From NCBI GenBank assembly GCA_024682595.1, contig JAIKZA010000029.1, positions 1-33,238 on the forward strand: DNA of 33,238 nt, written 5' to 3'. The stretch is from Candidatus Saccharimonadota bacterium (GTDB lineage: Bacteria > Patescibacteriota > Saccharimonadia > Saccharimonadales > Saccharimonadaceae). Position 1 is the first letter of the stretch; each line of letters starts with the position of its first letter. The notes below the pieces were generated by a model. It saw nothing but the letters and a program-made list of their open reading frames with translations, was not told the origin of the DNA and ran no database searches. This document shows, piece after piece, positions 8,544 through 16,866 of the stretch. Both the position numbers and the translations under genes were made by a program.

Positions 8544-11402
8544 ATGGAAATTCTTCGCTTTTTTATGATGCCAATCGTCTGGATTCCAATCGTCATCGTC
8601 CTAATTATTTTGACCGCTCGCAATTACCGCAAGGTTAATCGATTACAAGTCCTTAATGTCGATAGCGTCCTTTTAATGATGGAAATACCTAAAGACAACG
8701 ACAAAAAGGAATTAGCCGCCGAACAGCTTTTCGCATCACTACACGGCATCTTACGCGACGCCAACGAGTTAAAGAATTCAGGTGGCGTCCAAGAGCATTT
8801 GTCTTTCGAGATCGCTTCTAGTGGCAATCAAATCCGCTTCTTCGTATGGGTACCAAAAGTCTTGCAATCATTCGTAGAAGGCCAGATATATTCCCAGTAT
8901 CCAAGCGTACAAATCTATCGCATGAAAGAAGATTACGTCGATCGTCGCGCCAAATATCCCGTCGCCTACAGTGCCGAAGTAGCCCTCACCGAAAATGAAG
9001 CACTTCCGATTAAAACTTTTGAATCCTTCGAAGTAGACCCTCTCGCCGGCATTACTGGTACGCTCGCAAAATTAAATCCAAATGGCGGGGAAGAGCTATG
9101 GATTCAAATCTTAACTAGGCCGGTCGCCGATAGTTGGCATCAAAAAACCGATGCATGGGTAAAATCCGTCAAAGCAGGGAAGACTTGGGATTTCTTCCAT
9201 CTAGATTGGCAATGGTTTGCCCAAATCATCGCCGCACTCTGGCGACCACCAGAGGGCGGGAGCGAACAGCCCATTAAAGTAGAATTATCCGAACGCGACA
9301 AAACCCGCGTCACAAAAGCAGAGGAAAAAGCCACTAAACTTGGCTACGAAGTCAAAATCCGTTTAGCCTATGTTGGCCAAGATGAGGTTAATGCCAAGCT
9401 AAACATGCAAGCCCTAGTCGGCACCTTTAAACAGTTCAACTCTACAAACCTCAACGGCTTCAAGATGCTGGGCGGCACCTTTGATAAAAGCGCTCTTGAC
9501 GCCTACAAAGAACGCCAATTCACCGATAATGGTTTTATTCTAAACATCTCCGAGCTTGCCTCCGTCTATCATTTGCCACACACAAACGTTGAAACGCCGA
9601 ATATTGTTTGGGCGTCCAGTAAGACTGCCGAGCCTCCCGCAAAGTTACCAATGCTCACTGGCGATCCTAGCTTCGACGAAAATATCTCCGCCTTCGGCCT
9701 CACGGATTTCCGTGGCATCAAGCACCAGTTTGGCATGTATCGCCGCGACCGTTCTCGTCACGTTTATATTATTGGTCAGACTGGTTCTGGTAAATCTGGT
9801 CTCCTAACCCTCTTCGCGCTTAGCGATATTTATCACAACCAAGGGTATTGTATTATTGACCCACACGGCGACCTTGCAATGGATAATCTAAAGTTTATCC
9901 CTGAAAGCCGCATCAAGGACGTTGTCTACTTTAACCCTGCCGACACGCAATACCCAATGGCCTTTAATCCGCTTGAGGTCTATGACCCAGAACGTAAACC
10001 AAATATCTCCTCTGAGGTTATTGGCGTATTAAAGCGTATGTTCGGCGAATCTTGGGGTCCACGTCTCGAGCATATCTTGCGCTACACCCTACTTGCCCTT
10101 CTCGATCGCCCTCAAACAACCATGCTTGATATCTCGCGCATGCTGACCGATAAAGACTTCCGTAAAGAGACTCTCGAATATTGTAAAGACGTTACGGTCT
10201 TGCAATTCTGGAAACAAGAGTTCGGCTCATGGGGCGACAAACAAGTTACCGAATCCGTTGCGCCTATTCTTAATAAGGTCGGTGCTTTTACGGCCAACCC
10301 GATTATTCGTAATATTATCGGCCAGCCAAAATCTAGCTTCGACGTACGCAAAATCATGGACGAAGGCAAAATTCTCGTCGTTAACCTGTCCAAAGGTCTC
10401 ATTGGTGAGGATAATGCCGCTATTCTTGGCGCTTTCCTCGTCACAAAAGTACAGCTAGCGGCTATGAGTCGTTCCGACATTCCGAACGTCGAAGATCGTC
10501 GACCGTTCTATCTCTACGTAGACGAGTTCCAAAACTTTGCCACCGACTCTTTTGCGGTCATCCTCTCCGAGGCGCGCAAATATGGTCTCAACCTAACCGT
10601 CGCCAACCAGTACACTAGCCAGATGACAGAATCTGTCCGCGACGCCGTTTTCGGCAACGTCGGTACCACTATTAGCTTCCGCGTTTCCGCCGACGACGCG
10701 CCTATCCTTTCTAAGCAATTCGAGCCAATCTTTGAAGCTCAAGATTTGCTAAACCTAAATAACCGCCACTTCGTCCTTTCGATGATTATTAATGGCGAGA
10801 AGACTCCAGCCTTCTCTGCCACTACTCTCAGCATCCCAAAACCGCCGAACGATTTAACTCCACGCATCATTCGCAATTCGCGCCTAGTCTACTCGCGCAC
10901 GCGCGAAGAAGTTGAAAAAGAAATCAGCGCCAACATCGAAGCGGCGGAGAAGTGGAAGAAAGACCTATCCGATTCTGGTCGCGAAGCGGGAATGCGCGGC
11001 TCGCAGGCACAAGAAAAAGAAAAAACCACCTATTCATTTGTACCAACCCCACAGGCTGACTTTCGCAAGCAAAAGATTTCCCCTAATGCCGCTCAAGGCG
11101 AAGAAAGCACTGGCAATGGCCTAAAGGATCTTGGTAAACTTCTCGGCGAAAAAGCCCGCAAGGTCGAAGCCGAACAACACAAAGAGGTTAAACCTCTAGT
11201 TAGTCCCAACATCAAAAATGCCGTCGTCGAGAACGAAGTAGCTCAGGATAAAAGCGTGGAAGAATCTCTCAGTAGTCGCCCAATGATCACCTCGTCCAAT
11301 AACGGCAAAGCAAAGGTCACAGAAGCTCCTAATTCGCACTCTAATGGCTATAAAAAGAAAAACCGCAATCGTAACCGCAATAAGAATAAAAACAACGCCT
11401 AG
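8544..11402 (+). CDS. VirD4/TraG/HerA-like type IV secretion or conjugative-coupling ATPase
   Basis: N-terminal TM, Walker A IIGQTGSGKSGLL, YCIIDPHGDLA, Walker B FYLYVDEFQNFAT, N/K-rich C-terminal tail. Confidence 0.85.
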   Translation: MEILRFFMMPIVWIPIVIVLIILTARNYRKVNRLQVLNVDSVLLMMEIPKDNDKKELAAEQLFASLHGILRDANELKNSGGVQEHLSFEIASSGNQIRFFVWVPKVLQSFVEGQIYSQYPSVQIYRMKEDYVDRRAKYPVAYSAEVALTENEALPIKTFESFEVDPLAGITGTLAKLNPNGGEELWIQILTRPVADSWHQKTDAWVKSVKAGKTWDFFHLDWQWFAQIIAALWRPPEGGSEQPIKVELSERDKTRVTKAEEKATKLGYEVKIRLAYVGQDEVNAKLNMQALVGTFKQFNSTNLNGFKMLGGTFDKSALDAYKERQFTDNGFILNISELASVYHLPHTNVETPNIVWASSKTAEPPAKLPMLTGDPSFDENISAFGLTDFRGIKHQFGMYRRDRSRHVYIIGQTGSGKSGLLTLFALSDIYHNQGYCIIDPHGDLAMDNLKFIPESRIKDVVYFNPADTQYPMAFNPLEVYDPERKPNISSEVIGVLKRMFGESWGPRLEHILRYTLLALLDRPQTTMLDISRMLTDKDFRKETLEYCKDVTVLQFWKQEFGSWGDKQVTESVAPILNKVGAFTANPIIRNIIGQPKSSFDVRKIMDEGKILVVNLSKGLIGEDNAAILGAFLVTKVQLAAMSRSDIPNVEDRRPFYLYVDEFQNFATDSFAVILSEARKYGLNLTVANQYTSQMTESVRDAVFGNVGTTISFRVSADDAPILSKQFEPIFEAQDLLNLNNRHFVLSMIINGEKTPAFSATTLSIPKPPNDLTPRIIRNSRLVYSRTREEVEKEISANIEAAEKWKKDLSDSGREAGMRGSQAQEKEKTTYSFVPTPQADFRKQKISPNAAQGEESTGNGLKDLGKLLGEKARKVEAEQHKEVKPLVSPNIKNAVVENEVAQDKSVEESLSSRPMITSSNNGKAKVTEAPNSHSNGYKKKNRNRNRNKNKNNA

Positions 11403-11442
11403 CGCAATATAGACAGCTTCTAGAACTTATCGACCACGCTTT

Positions 11443-11467
11443 AAGCCCCGCTCGCGCGGGGCTTTTT
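11443..11467 (+). terminator. Rho-independent terminator
   Basis: AAGCCCCGC-TCGC-GCGGGGCTTTTT. Confidence 0.9.
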
Positions 11468-12511
11468 GATAACCTTTTGTCATTTTTAGTCAAAATTAAC
11501 AGAGGTCCAACAGAGGTGAAAAAGGGTAGGGGAAGTAGAAAAATGGCCGCTGGGGGGCTCTTTTAGGGTTCTTGAACACCCGTGCAGACATCCGTCAAGA
11601 AACTTTTACGATAATCTCGACCTCAAAATAACAGATGAGATGAAAGCGGAAATAAAAACCGTGAAATTTTTTTCACACAATTTTTTCACAAAAACTTCCG
11701 AAAATCGGCGGGGGAGCGCAAATTTCAAAAAACTAGTCCCCTACCCCTGTTATACAGATTAACCACCCCTTTCCTACCCCTGTTACACCAACGCGCACCT
11801 CTATAGTCGGCGTCTTTCAATGCCAGAATACATACAAAGACATAAAACGCACCAGGAGCCGTAAAAGTGCCGGAATAGTATACATAAGCGTCTTTGGGGC
11901 TAAAAAGGCCATACAGCGCAAAATAGGGCGTAAATACGACAAATAAATCCCACAGCCTCAAAAACTAAGCATAAACAAGACGGGCGTATAATCAACTTTT
12001 CGCCATATTCCTAATGTCGCACAATACATATTTTACGACGTATACATATTTGAATGCCAGTTATATGAATAATCGTAGCCAGACATACAATAATGTACGC
12101 GGAACCCTACTAAATAGGCATCTCTTCCTTTACGCACATCCATAAAGACGAAGCTGCCCCTGATCATCAATAACGGAAAATAGGGGGGATCCCCCGAAAA
12201 ATCATCCGGGGGAGCGCAGCCGAAAAAACGATTTTGACAATATATCGACAACTTATGCGCCACGACCCCTGTAAATTCACATATTGCAACATATCTTGTC
12301 GCCAAAATCCGCATTTTACGCCCGTGAAATCTCTATTTATTTGACTTTTCACGGTTTTATTTTTTACTCCCCCTACTCCCCTTACCTACCCATTCTTCAA
12401 ACATTGCGAGCTTAATCAGCGCACTCTCTTTAAAAACCTGCCATTTTTTCGACCGAACAAAAACCGAACACTTAGGGAACTCGGGGGAGTAGGCCGCCGA
12501 CTTAGACTTAT

Positions 12512-13126
12512 CTACTTATAAAACGCTTTCCCCTCTACGCGCAAATCCACGTAAGTAGCCCTAACCTTTTTCTTATCAAGATAGCGAATCATTCGCGCCA
12601 TATCCTCCGCCTGTACGGCACTACTGCGATCTATTGTCATCTTGTAATACTCTTCACGTTCTTTAATGAATATATGTATTTCGCGCACCTTATTTAATGG
12701 CAATATTACATGATCAACCCGATAACCCTCCGACTGCGCATCATCTTCTAGACGCGCCACAAACTCTTTTACGCGCGGGCTAATCTCCGTATCGGCATTC
12801 TCATCCGAAATATCTACGGTCGGCTCAGGTTTAGGTGCTACATATTTTTTAGCCTCTTCTTCGGCAATTATGTCCGCAACATAATGGCCAATTACAATCG
12901 CTACCAGTATTACTAGCACGATCACGCCAAACACAACCGTAACATTTTTACGCTTCGTCTTTTTGCGCTCTCTTAATCGCTCTAGCTTATTTTTTCGCTC
13001 GTCAGAAAAAGCTTCGCCCGCAATCGTACGTCCAATTCGAAAACTCTCGTTCTGGCGCCCCTGGCGGCGCGCCGGAACTGGCTTTATCTCCTCAATCTGC
13101 TTTTTTCTGCCACCCAGTAGCCTCAT
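12512..13126 (-). CDS. Single-pass membrane protein, possibly a divergent FtsQ-like division protein
   Basis: Basic N-terminus, one TM (VTVVFGVIVLVILVAIVIGHYVA), C-terminal RYLDKKKVRATYVDLRVEGKAFYK resembling the FtsQ C-terminus; lies near division genes. Confidence 0.5.
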   Translation of the reverse strand: MRLLGGRKKQIEEIKPVPARRQGRQNESFRIGRTIAGEAFSDERKNKLERLRERKKTKRKNVTVVFGVIVLVILVAIVIGHYVADIIAEEEAKKYVAPKPEPTVDISDENADTEISPRVKEFVARLEDDAQSEGYRVDHVILPLNKVREIHIFIKEREEYYKMTIDRSSAVQAEDMARMIRYLDKKKVRATYVDLRVEGKAFYK

Positions 13127-13135
13127 CTACGCTCC

Positions 13136-14212
13136 TTAGCGATCTTGTAGCACTTCCAGGCCTGGCAACTTCTTGCCCGACAACAACTCTAGACTAGCAC
13201 CGCCGCCAGTAGATATTAAATTATACTCTAGCCCCTCATTATTCTTCATGACCGACTCAACAAATCCGGCCGTATCACCACCGCCAATCACTGTGAAACA
13301 ATCTTTTTGTTTACCGAGAGCCATGGCGGTCATTTGCGACGCCTTTGCAAAGCGAGGATCTTCAACCATACCCAAAGTACCATTCCAGATAACTGTCTTC
13401 GATTTAAAAATCATCGCGGCTATCTCGGCGGCATCCATCATCGATACATCAAGCTTGTTACCGTTTTCATCCACCTCAAAGTCTTTCGCCACGTAAACTT
13501 TTTCATTATCCGAAGTGTAACCATCGGCCGCAATTTTGCCACCCACTACGATACGATCAGCAATCGGCAAGAATTTATCAATCAATGGTTGCTTGTCTTC
13601 AACCTTAGCACCGCCAATAATAACCAAGAGTGGATGCTCCGGATTAGTCATTACGCCTTCTAGATTTGAAACCTCTTTCTCGACTAGGAAGCCAGCCACG
13701 GCAGGAAGTTTTTTTGCAATTGCATCCGTAGAAGCATGCGCACGATGAATAACCGCAAATCCATCCTGAACAAAAACTTCTGCGCCCGTGGCTTCAATGA
13801 TTTGGTTGGCAAACTCGCCTGAATTCGCTTCTTCATCTGGCGAAAAGCGTAAGTTTTCCAATACTACAATGCCACCCACTGGCAACTCTGCTATTGCCTG
13901 CTTTACCTCATCGCCAACTGTCTGACCGACAAAACGCACATCTTTCCCTGGCAGTAATTCACCAAGACGCTTTGCACACGGTGCTAGCGAAAACTCTTCC
14001 GCCGGCTTCCCTTCTGGACGACCCAAATGCGAAATCACTACAATCTTCCCCGCACCATTATCAAGCAAGTACTCAAGAGTCGGCAAACTGGCGCGGATTC
14101 TCATATCTTCCGTAATCTGCCCGTCTTTAATAGGCACGTTGTAATCGACGCGCACTAACACCGTCTTCCCTGCTACATCAATATCACGAACCGTCTTCTT
14201 GCGAAAATCCAT
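13136..14212 (-). CDS. pgk: Phosphoglycerate kinase
   Basis: VRVDYNVP, SHLGRPEGK, LENLRFSPDEE, GGAKVEDKQPLI, GGGDTAGFVE. Confidence 0.97.
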   Translation of the reverse strand: MDFRKKTVRDIDVAGKTVLVRVDYNVPIKDGQITEDMRIRASLPTLEYLLDNGAGKIVVISHLGRPEGKPAEEFSLAPCAKRLGELLPGKDVRFVGQTVGDEVKQAIAELPVGGIVVLENLRFSPDEEANSGEFANQIIEATGAEVFVQDGFAVIHRAHASTDAIAKKLPAVAGFLVEKEVSNLEGVMTNPEHPLLVIIGGAKVEDKQPLIDKFLPIADRIVVGGKIAADGYTSDNEKVYVAKDFEVDENGNKLDVSMMDAAEIAAMIFKSKTVIWNGTLGMVEDPRFAKASQMTAMALGKQKDCFTVIGGGDTAGFVESVMKNNEGLEYNLISTGGGASLELLSGKKLPGLEVLQDR

Positions 14213-14240
14213 TTTACCTCCTCTTTTGTCTTCTCTGTTA

Positions 14241-15677
14241 TTAAATCTTACGAATTTGAATCTGGTTTGTGCCGCCCTCTTCGTCGCGCAAGCCAGACAC
14301 TACCACTACCGTGAGATTGTCTTTGCCTTCTGACACTTTTAGATAGCCGCTCGCCTTCAACTCTTGAGCCGCATCTACGGCATAATTATCGCCAAATTCG
14401 CGCACATACGCCGAGTTTGCATACGTCAAAGCCAATTGTCCCGCCACGCGCGGATTACTCGTAATCGATACCATCGGAATATTCGGACGCTGTGCCGCAA
14501 TCGCCTCGGCGGTTGCCCCACTCTTGGTGGCCGTCACAATTAAGTCAGCGTCAATTTGTTCTGCCAAACGCACCACCGCACGCGAAATCGCATCATAATT
14601 CTTGTAGTTACCCGTCGTTTCCTTCTCAATTGGAAGAATACGTGAATTATCCTGTGTATAAAGAATCACCTTCTTCATCTCTTTAATTGCCTCAATCGGA
14701 TATTTGCCGTTTGCAGTCTCGTCCGAAAGCATCACCGCATCGGTACCAAGCAATACCGCCGTGGCGACATCTGAAACCTCAGCACGAGTTGGACGCGGAT
14801 TATCTACCATCGAACCTAGCATTTGTGTTGCTACAATGCAAAGCTTCGAATACTGGCGACAAAGCGCAATAAGCTTACGCTGCACGATCGGAACAATTTC
14901 TGCGCCCGCTTCGTAGGCTAAGTCGCCACGCGCTACCATAATACCATCAGTCGCCTTCACGATTGCTTCCATCGTCTCATCGTTTTCTACTGCTTTTTTG
15001 GTCTCAATTTTCGCAATAATCTGCGCCGTTGAACCATGTGAAACCAAAATTTGACGCAATTTATCGATATCATCTGCGCTCTGAATGAAGCTCATTGCCA
15101 CATAATCAAAATCGCGGCTTGCGCCAAATTCTATGTCTGCCAAATCCTTCTCGGTAATAATGTCACCACCCATATCCGTATCTGGCAAATTGATACCCTT
15201 GCGACTCATCAAGAAACCGTCGTTCTGCGCCTTAATCTTAATCGCAGTCGAGGACACAATCTCAGTAGTAATGCCCTCTACTTTTCCGTCAAATAAAAGC
15301 ACCGGTTCGCCAACTTTTACCTTTTCGGCTAAATTATATTGTATAGGCAGAATCTTCCCGCCATCATGCTCTTTGCAAGCATAATCCAAAGTTAATTCAT
15401 CACCAGTCTTCACATCTAAATGGTTATCCTTTAAATCTCCCAAACGAATCTTTGGACCCTGCAAGTCTTGCACAATCGCTACCGACTTGCCACGCTCTGC
15501 AGCATAGCGCCTAATCGTTGCAATTTGCTGATCGCGTTCGTCATAGGTGCCATGACTAAAATTTAAGCGAAAACCATTTACGCCCGCATATACCATTTCT
15601 TTCAACTTCTCTTCTGCAAATACGGATGGGCCGACCGTTGCCAAGATTTTAGTGCGTTTAAATAACTTTGTACTCAT
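14241..15677 (-). CDS. pyk: Pyruvate kinase
   Basis: KILATVGPSV, FRLNFSHGTYDER, LQGPKIRLG, MVARGDLAYEAG, ATQMLGSM. Confidence 0.97.
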   Translation of the reverse strand: MSTKLFKRTKILATVGPSVFAEEKLKEMVYAGVNGFRLNFSHGTYDERDQQIATIRRYAAERGKSVAIVQDLQGPKIRLGDLKDNHLDVKTGDELTLDYACKEHDGGKILPIQYNLAEKVKVGEPVLLFDGKVEGITTEIVSSTAIKIKAQNDGFLMSRKGINLPDTDMGGDIITEKDLADIEFGASRDFDYVAMSFIQSADDIDKLRQILVSHGSTAQIIAKIETKKAVENDETMEAIVKATDGIMVARGDLAYEAGAEIVPIVQRKLIALCRQYSKLCIVATQMLGSMVDNPRPTRAEVSDVATAVLLGTDAVMLSDETANGKYPIEAIKEMKKVILYTQDNSRILPIEKETTGNYKNYDAISRAVVRLAEQIDADLIVTATKSGATAEAIAAQRPNIPMVSITSNPRVAGQLALTYANSAYVREFGDNYAVDAAQELKASGYLKVSEGKDNLTVVVVSGLRDEEGGTNQIQIRKI

Positions 15678-15738
15678 ATCTTTAATTATACCATTAGATA
15701 GCTTGCGACATAAACTCTTTAATCAATGAAAAGGACCA

Positions 15739-15762
15739 TAAAAAATCCCCCCGTCGGGGGGG
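15739..15762 (-). terminator. Strong terminator of the unit upstream of pyk
   Basis: Minus strand CCCCCC-CGAC-GGGGGG-ATTTTTT. Confidence 0.85.
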
Positions 15763-15909
15763 AAGAGGTGCGCCATAACCGGCGCCTAAAGCTTTGGAGC
15801 GGACGACGAGCTTTCAGCGGTGCAGTCTGACTGCTGTGCTTACTTGCGCAAGAGTTGTCGCCGCTCCAATGATCAGAGTTTGGAGTGTGGCCGCCATTGG
15901 CGGCTTAAT

Positions 15910-15918
15910 CTAGAGCAT
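15910..15918 (-). CDS. Start-stop minigene ATG-CTC-TAG (Met-Leu)
   Basis: GAAGGAGG-CGCCG-ATGCTCTAG on the minus strand. Confidence 0.35.
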   Translation of the reverse strand: ML

Positions 15919-16052
15919 CGGCGCCTCCTTCCTACGAAGAGAAAGCTCGTGAAGTCCTGGATCCGGCCGGCGTCGCTGACAACGCAAAGGCGCATATAAC
16001 TTCCGACGAGCGGTTAATTGCGGCATTCGCCACGCGTTGCGCGTGGCCCCAT

Positions 16053-16061
16053 CTAGAGCAT
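16053..16061 (-). CDS. Start-stop minigene ATG-CTC-TAG (Met-Leu)
   Basis: AAAGGAGG-CACTC-ATGCTCTAG on the minus strand; same codons and spacing as 15910-15918. Confidence 0.35.
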   Translation of the reverse strand: ML

Positions 16062-16266
16062 GAGTGCCTCCTTTCGCTAAAAGTTTCCGCGAATAAATGC
16101 CCAAGGGCATTTAAGCTCACCTGTTGGGCGGCCTTTCGCTATAATTCTTCAAGCGCCAACCTCCTTTCACAGATTTTTAAAACCCTCGTGGCCCTCTCAG
16201 ATCGGCAGCCGCAAAAGCGGCAAAGCGCACGGGCAAACGGGGTCGGACGGTCGTCAGGATCAGGAA

Positions 16267-16317
16267 TTAATTGTTACTCCGGGTGTTCCGGAGCGAGTAA
16301 TTGCCATGCTTTTTCAT
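16267..16317 (-). CDS. Short leader-like peptide MKKHGNYSLRNTRSNN
   Basis: SD AGGAGGAG 6 nt before ATG; first ORF of the promoter-driven unit. Confidence 0.4.
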   Translation of the reverse strand: MKKHGNYSLRNTRSNN

Positions 16318-16366
16318 GTTTTACTCCTCCTCTATAAATGTGCGGGTTTTGTTGACCAATATCCCT

Positions 16367-16395
16367 ATGCTATCATACATTTGACTATCTGTCAA
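16367..16395 (-). promoter_or_regulatory. Sigma-70-type promoter of the unit upstream of pyk
   Basis: Minus strand TTGACA, 17-nt spacer, TAGCAT with extended -10 TG. Confidence 0.6.
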
Positions 16396-16414
16396 CACTT
16401 TTTCTATTTCATAC

Positions 16415-16442
16415 AAAAAACACCCTATTACAGGTGTTTTTT
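16415..16442 (-). terminator. Terminator after tRNA-Glu
   Basis: AAAAAACACC ... GGTGTTTTTT directly downstream of the tRNA. Confidence 0.75.
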
Positions 16443-16454
16443 AAAATCTAAACT

Positions 16455-16530
16455 TGGTGATCACGGCGGGATTCGAACCCGCGATTGCCAGGATGAAAAC
16501 CTGGAGTCCTAACCACTAGACGACGTGACC
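16455..16530 (-). tRNA. tRNA-Glu (UUC), encoded CCA
   Basis: GGTCACG...CCAGG-TTTTCAT-CCTGG...GCGGGTTCGAATCCCGC...CCA. Confidence 0.95.
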
Positions 16531-16604
16531 AGTGCCACTATTTTAACAAGTTCTCTGCTTTTTAGCAAGTCGTTTAAAAATCGCATTCTTTAATTTACTA
16601 AATA

Positions 16605-16634
16605 AAAATAGGGCGTCCCACCAAGGGGGCGCCC
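16605..16634 (-). terminator. Terminator at the end of the murG 3' region
   Basis: Minus strand GGGCG(CCCCCTTGGTGGGA)CGCCC-TATTTTT. Confidence 0.55.
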
Positions 16635-16866
16635 GAGAATGAGGAGAACGGCCGTCCTCCTCAAATAATTATGCTACGAGCCAGACATTGTGCACGCTTA
16701 GCCATACGTTTCCCCCTCTGTGCATCGCACACAAAGGCGTGGCGTGTGACTAACCATACAGGCCTATCTTTCGTCTACCGAACCAGCGACGAAAGATTTT
16801 AGCCAACTTCTGTCTTATCGTACAGAAGCCAATAAATATCCAGCTCAACAAACGTTCAAATTGACA

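Larger units (their letters stand above)
15742..16362 (-). ncRNA. About 620-nt transcript unit carrying several tiny SD-led ORFs and GC-rich hairpins, no long conserved ORF
   Basis: Promoter at 16395-16367 and terminator at 15762-15739; four SD motifs each followed by ORFs of 2-16 codons; hairpins GCCACGCG/CGCGTGGC, GCCGCC/GGCGGC, ATGCCC/GGGCAT, CTCCGG/CCGGAG. Confidence 0.5.

Noticed and set aside
11725-12352. Minus ORFs 11725-11961, 12033-12314, 12167-12352
   Set aside because: No RBS, odd composition, located in a repeat-rich gap; likely non-coding.
15910-16120. 60-66 aa minus ORFs upstream of pyk
   Set aside because: They run through hairpins and the SD-minigene motifs, with no recognisable protein features; the minigene reading is more economical.
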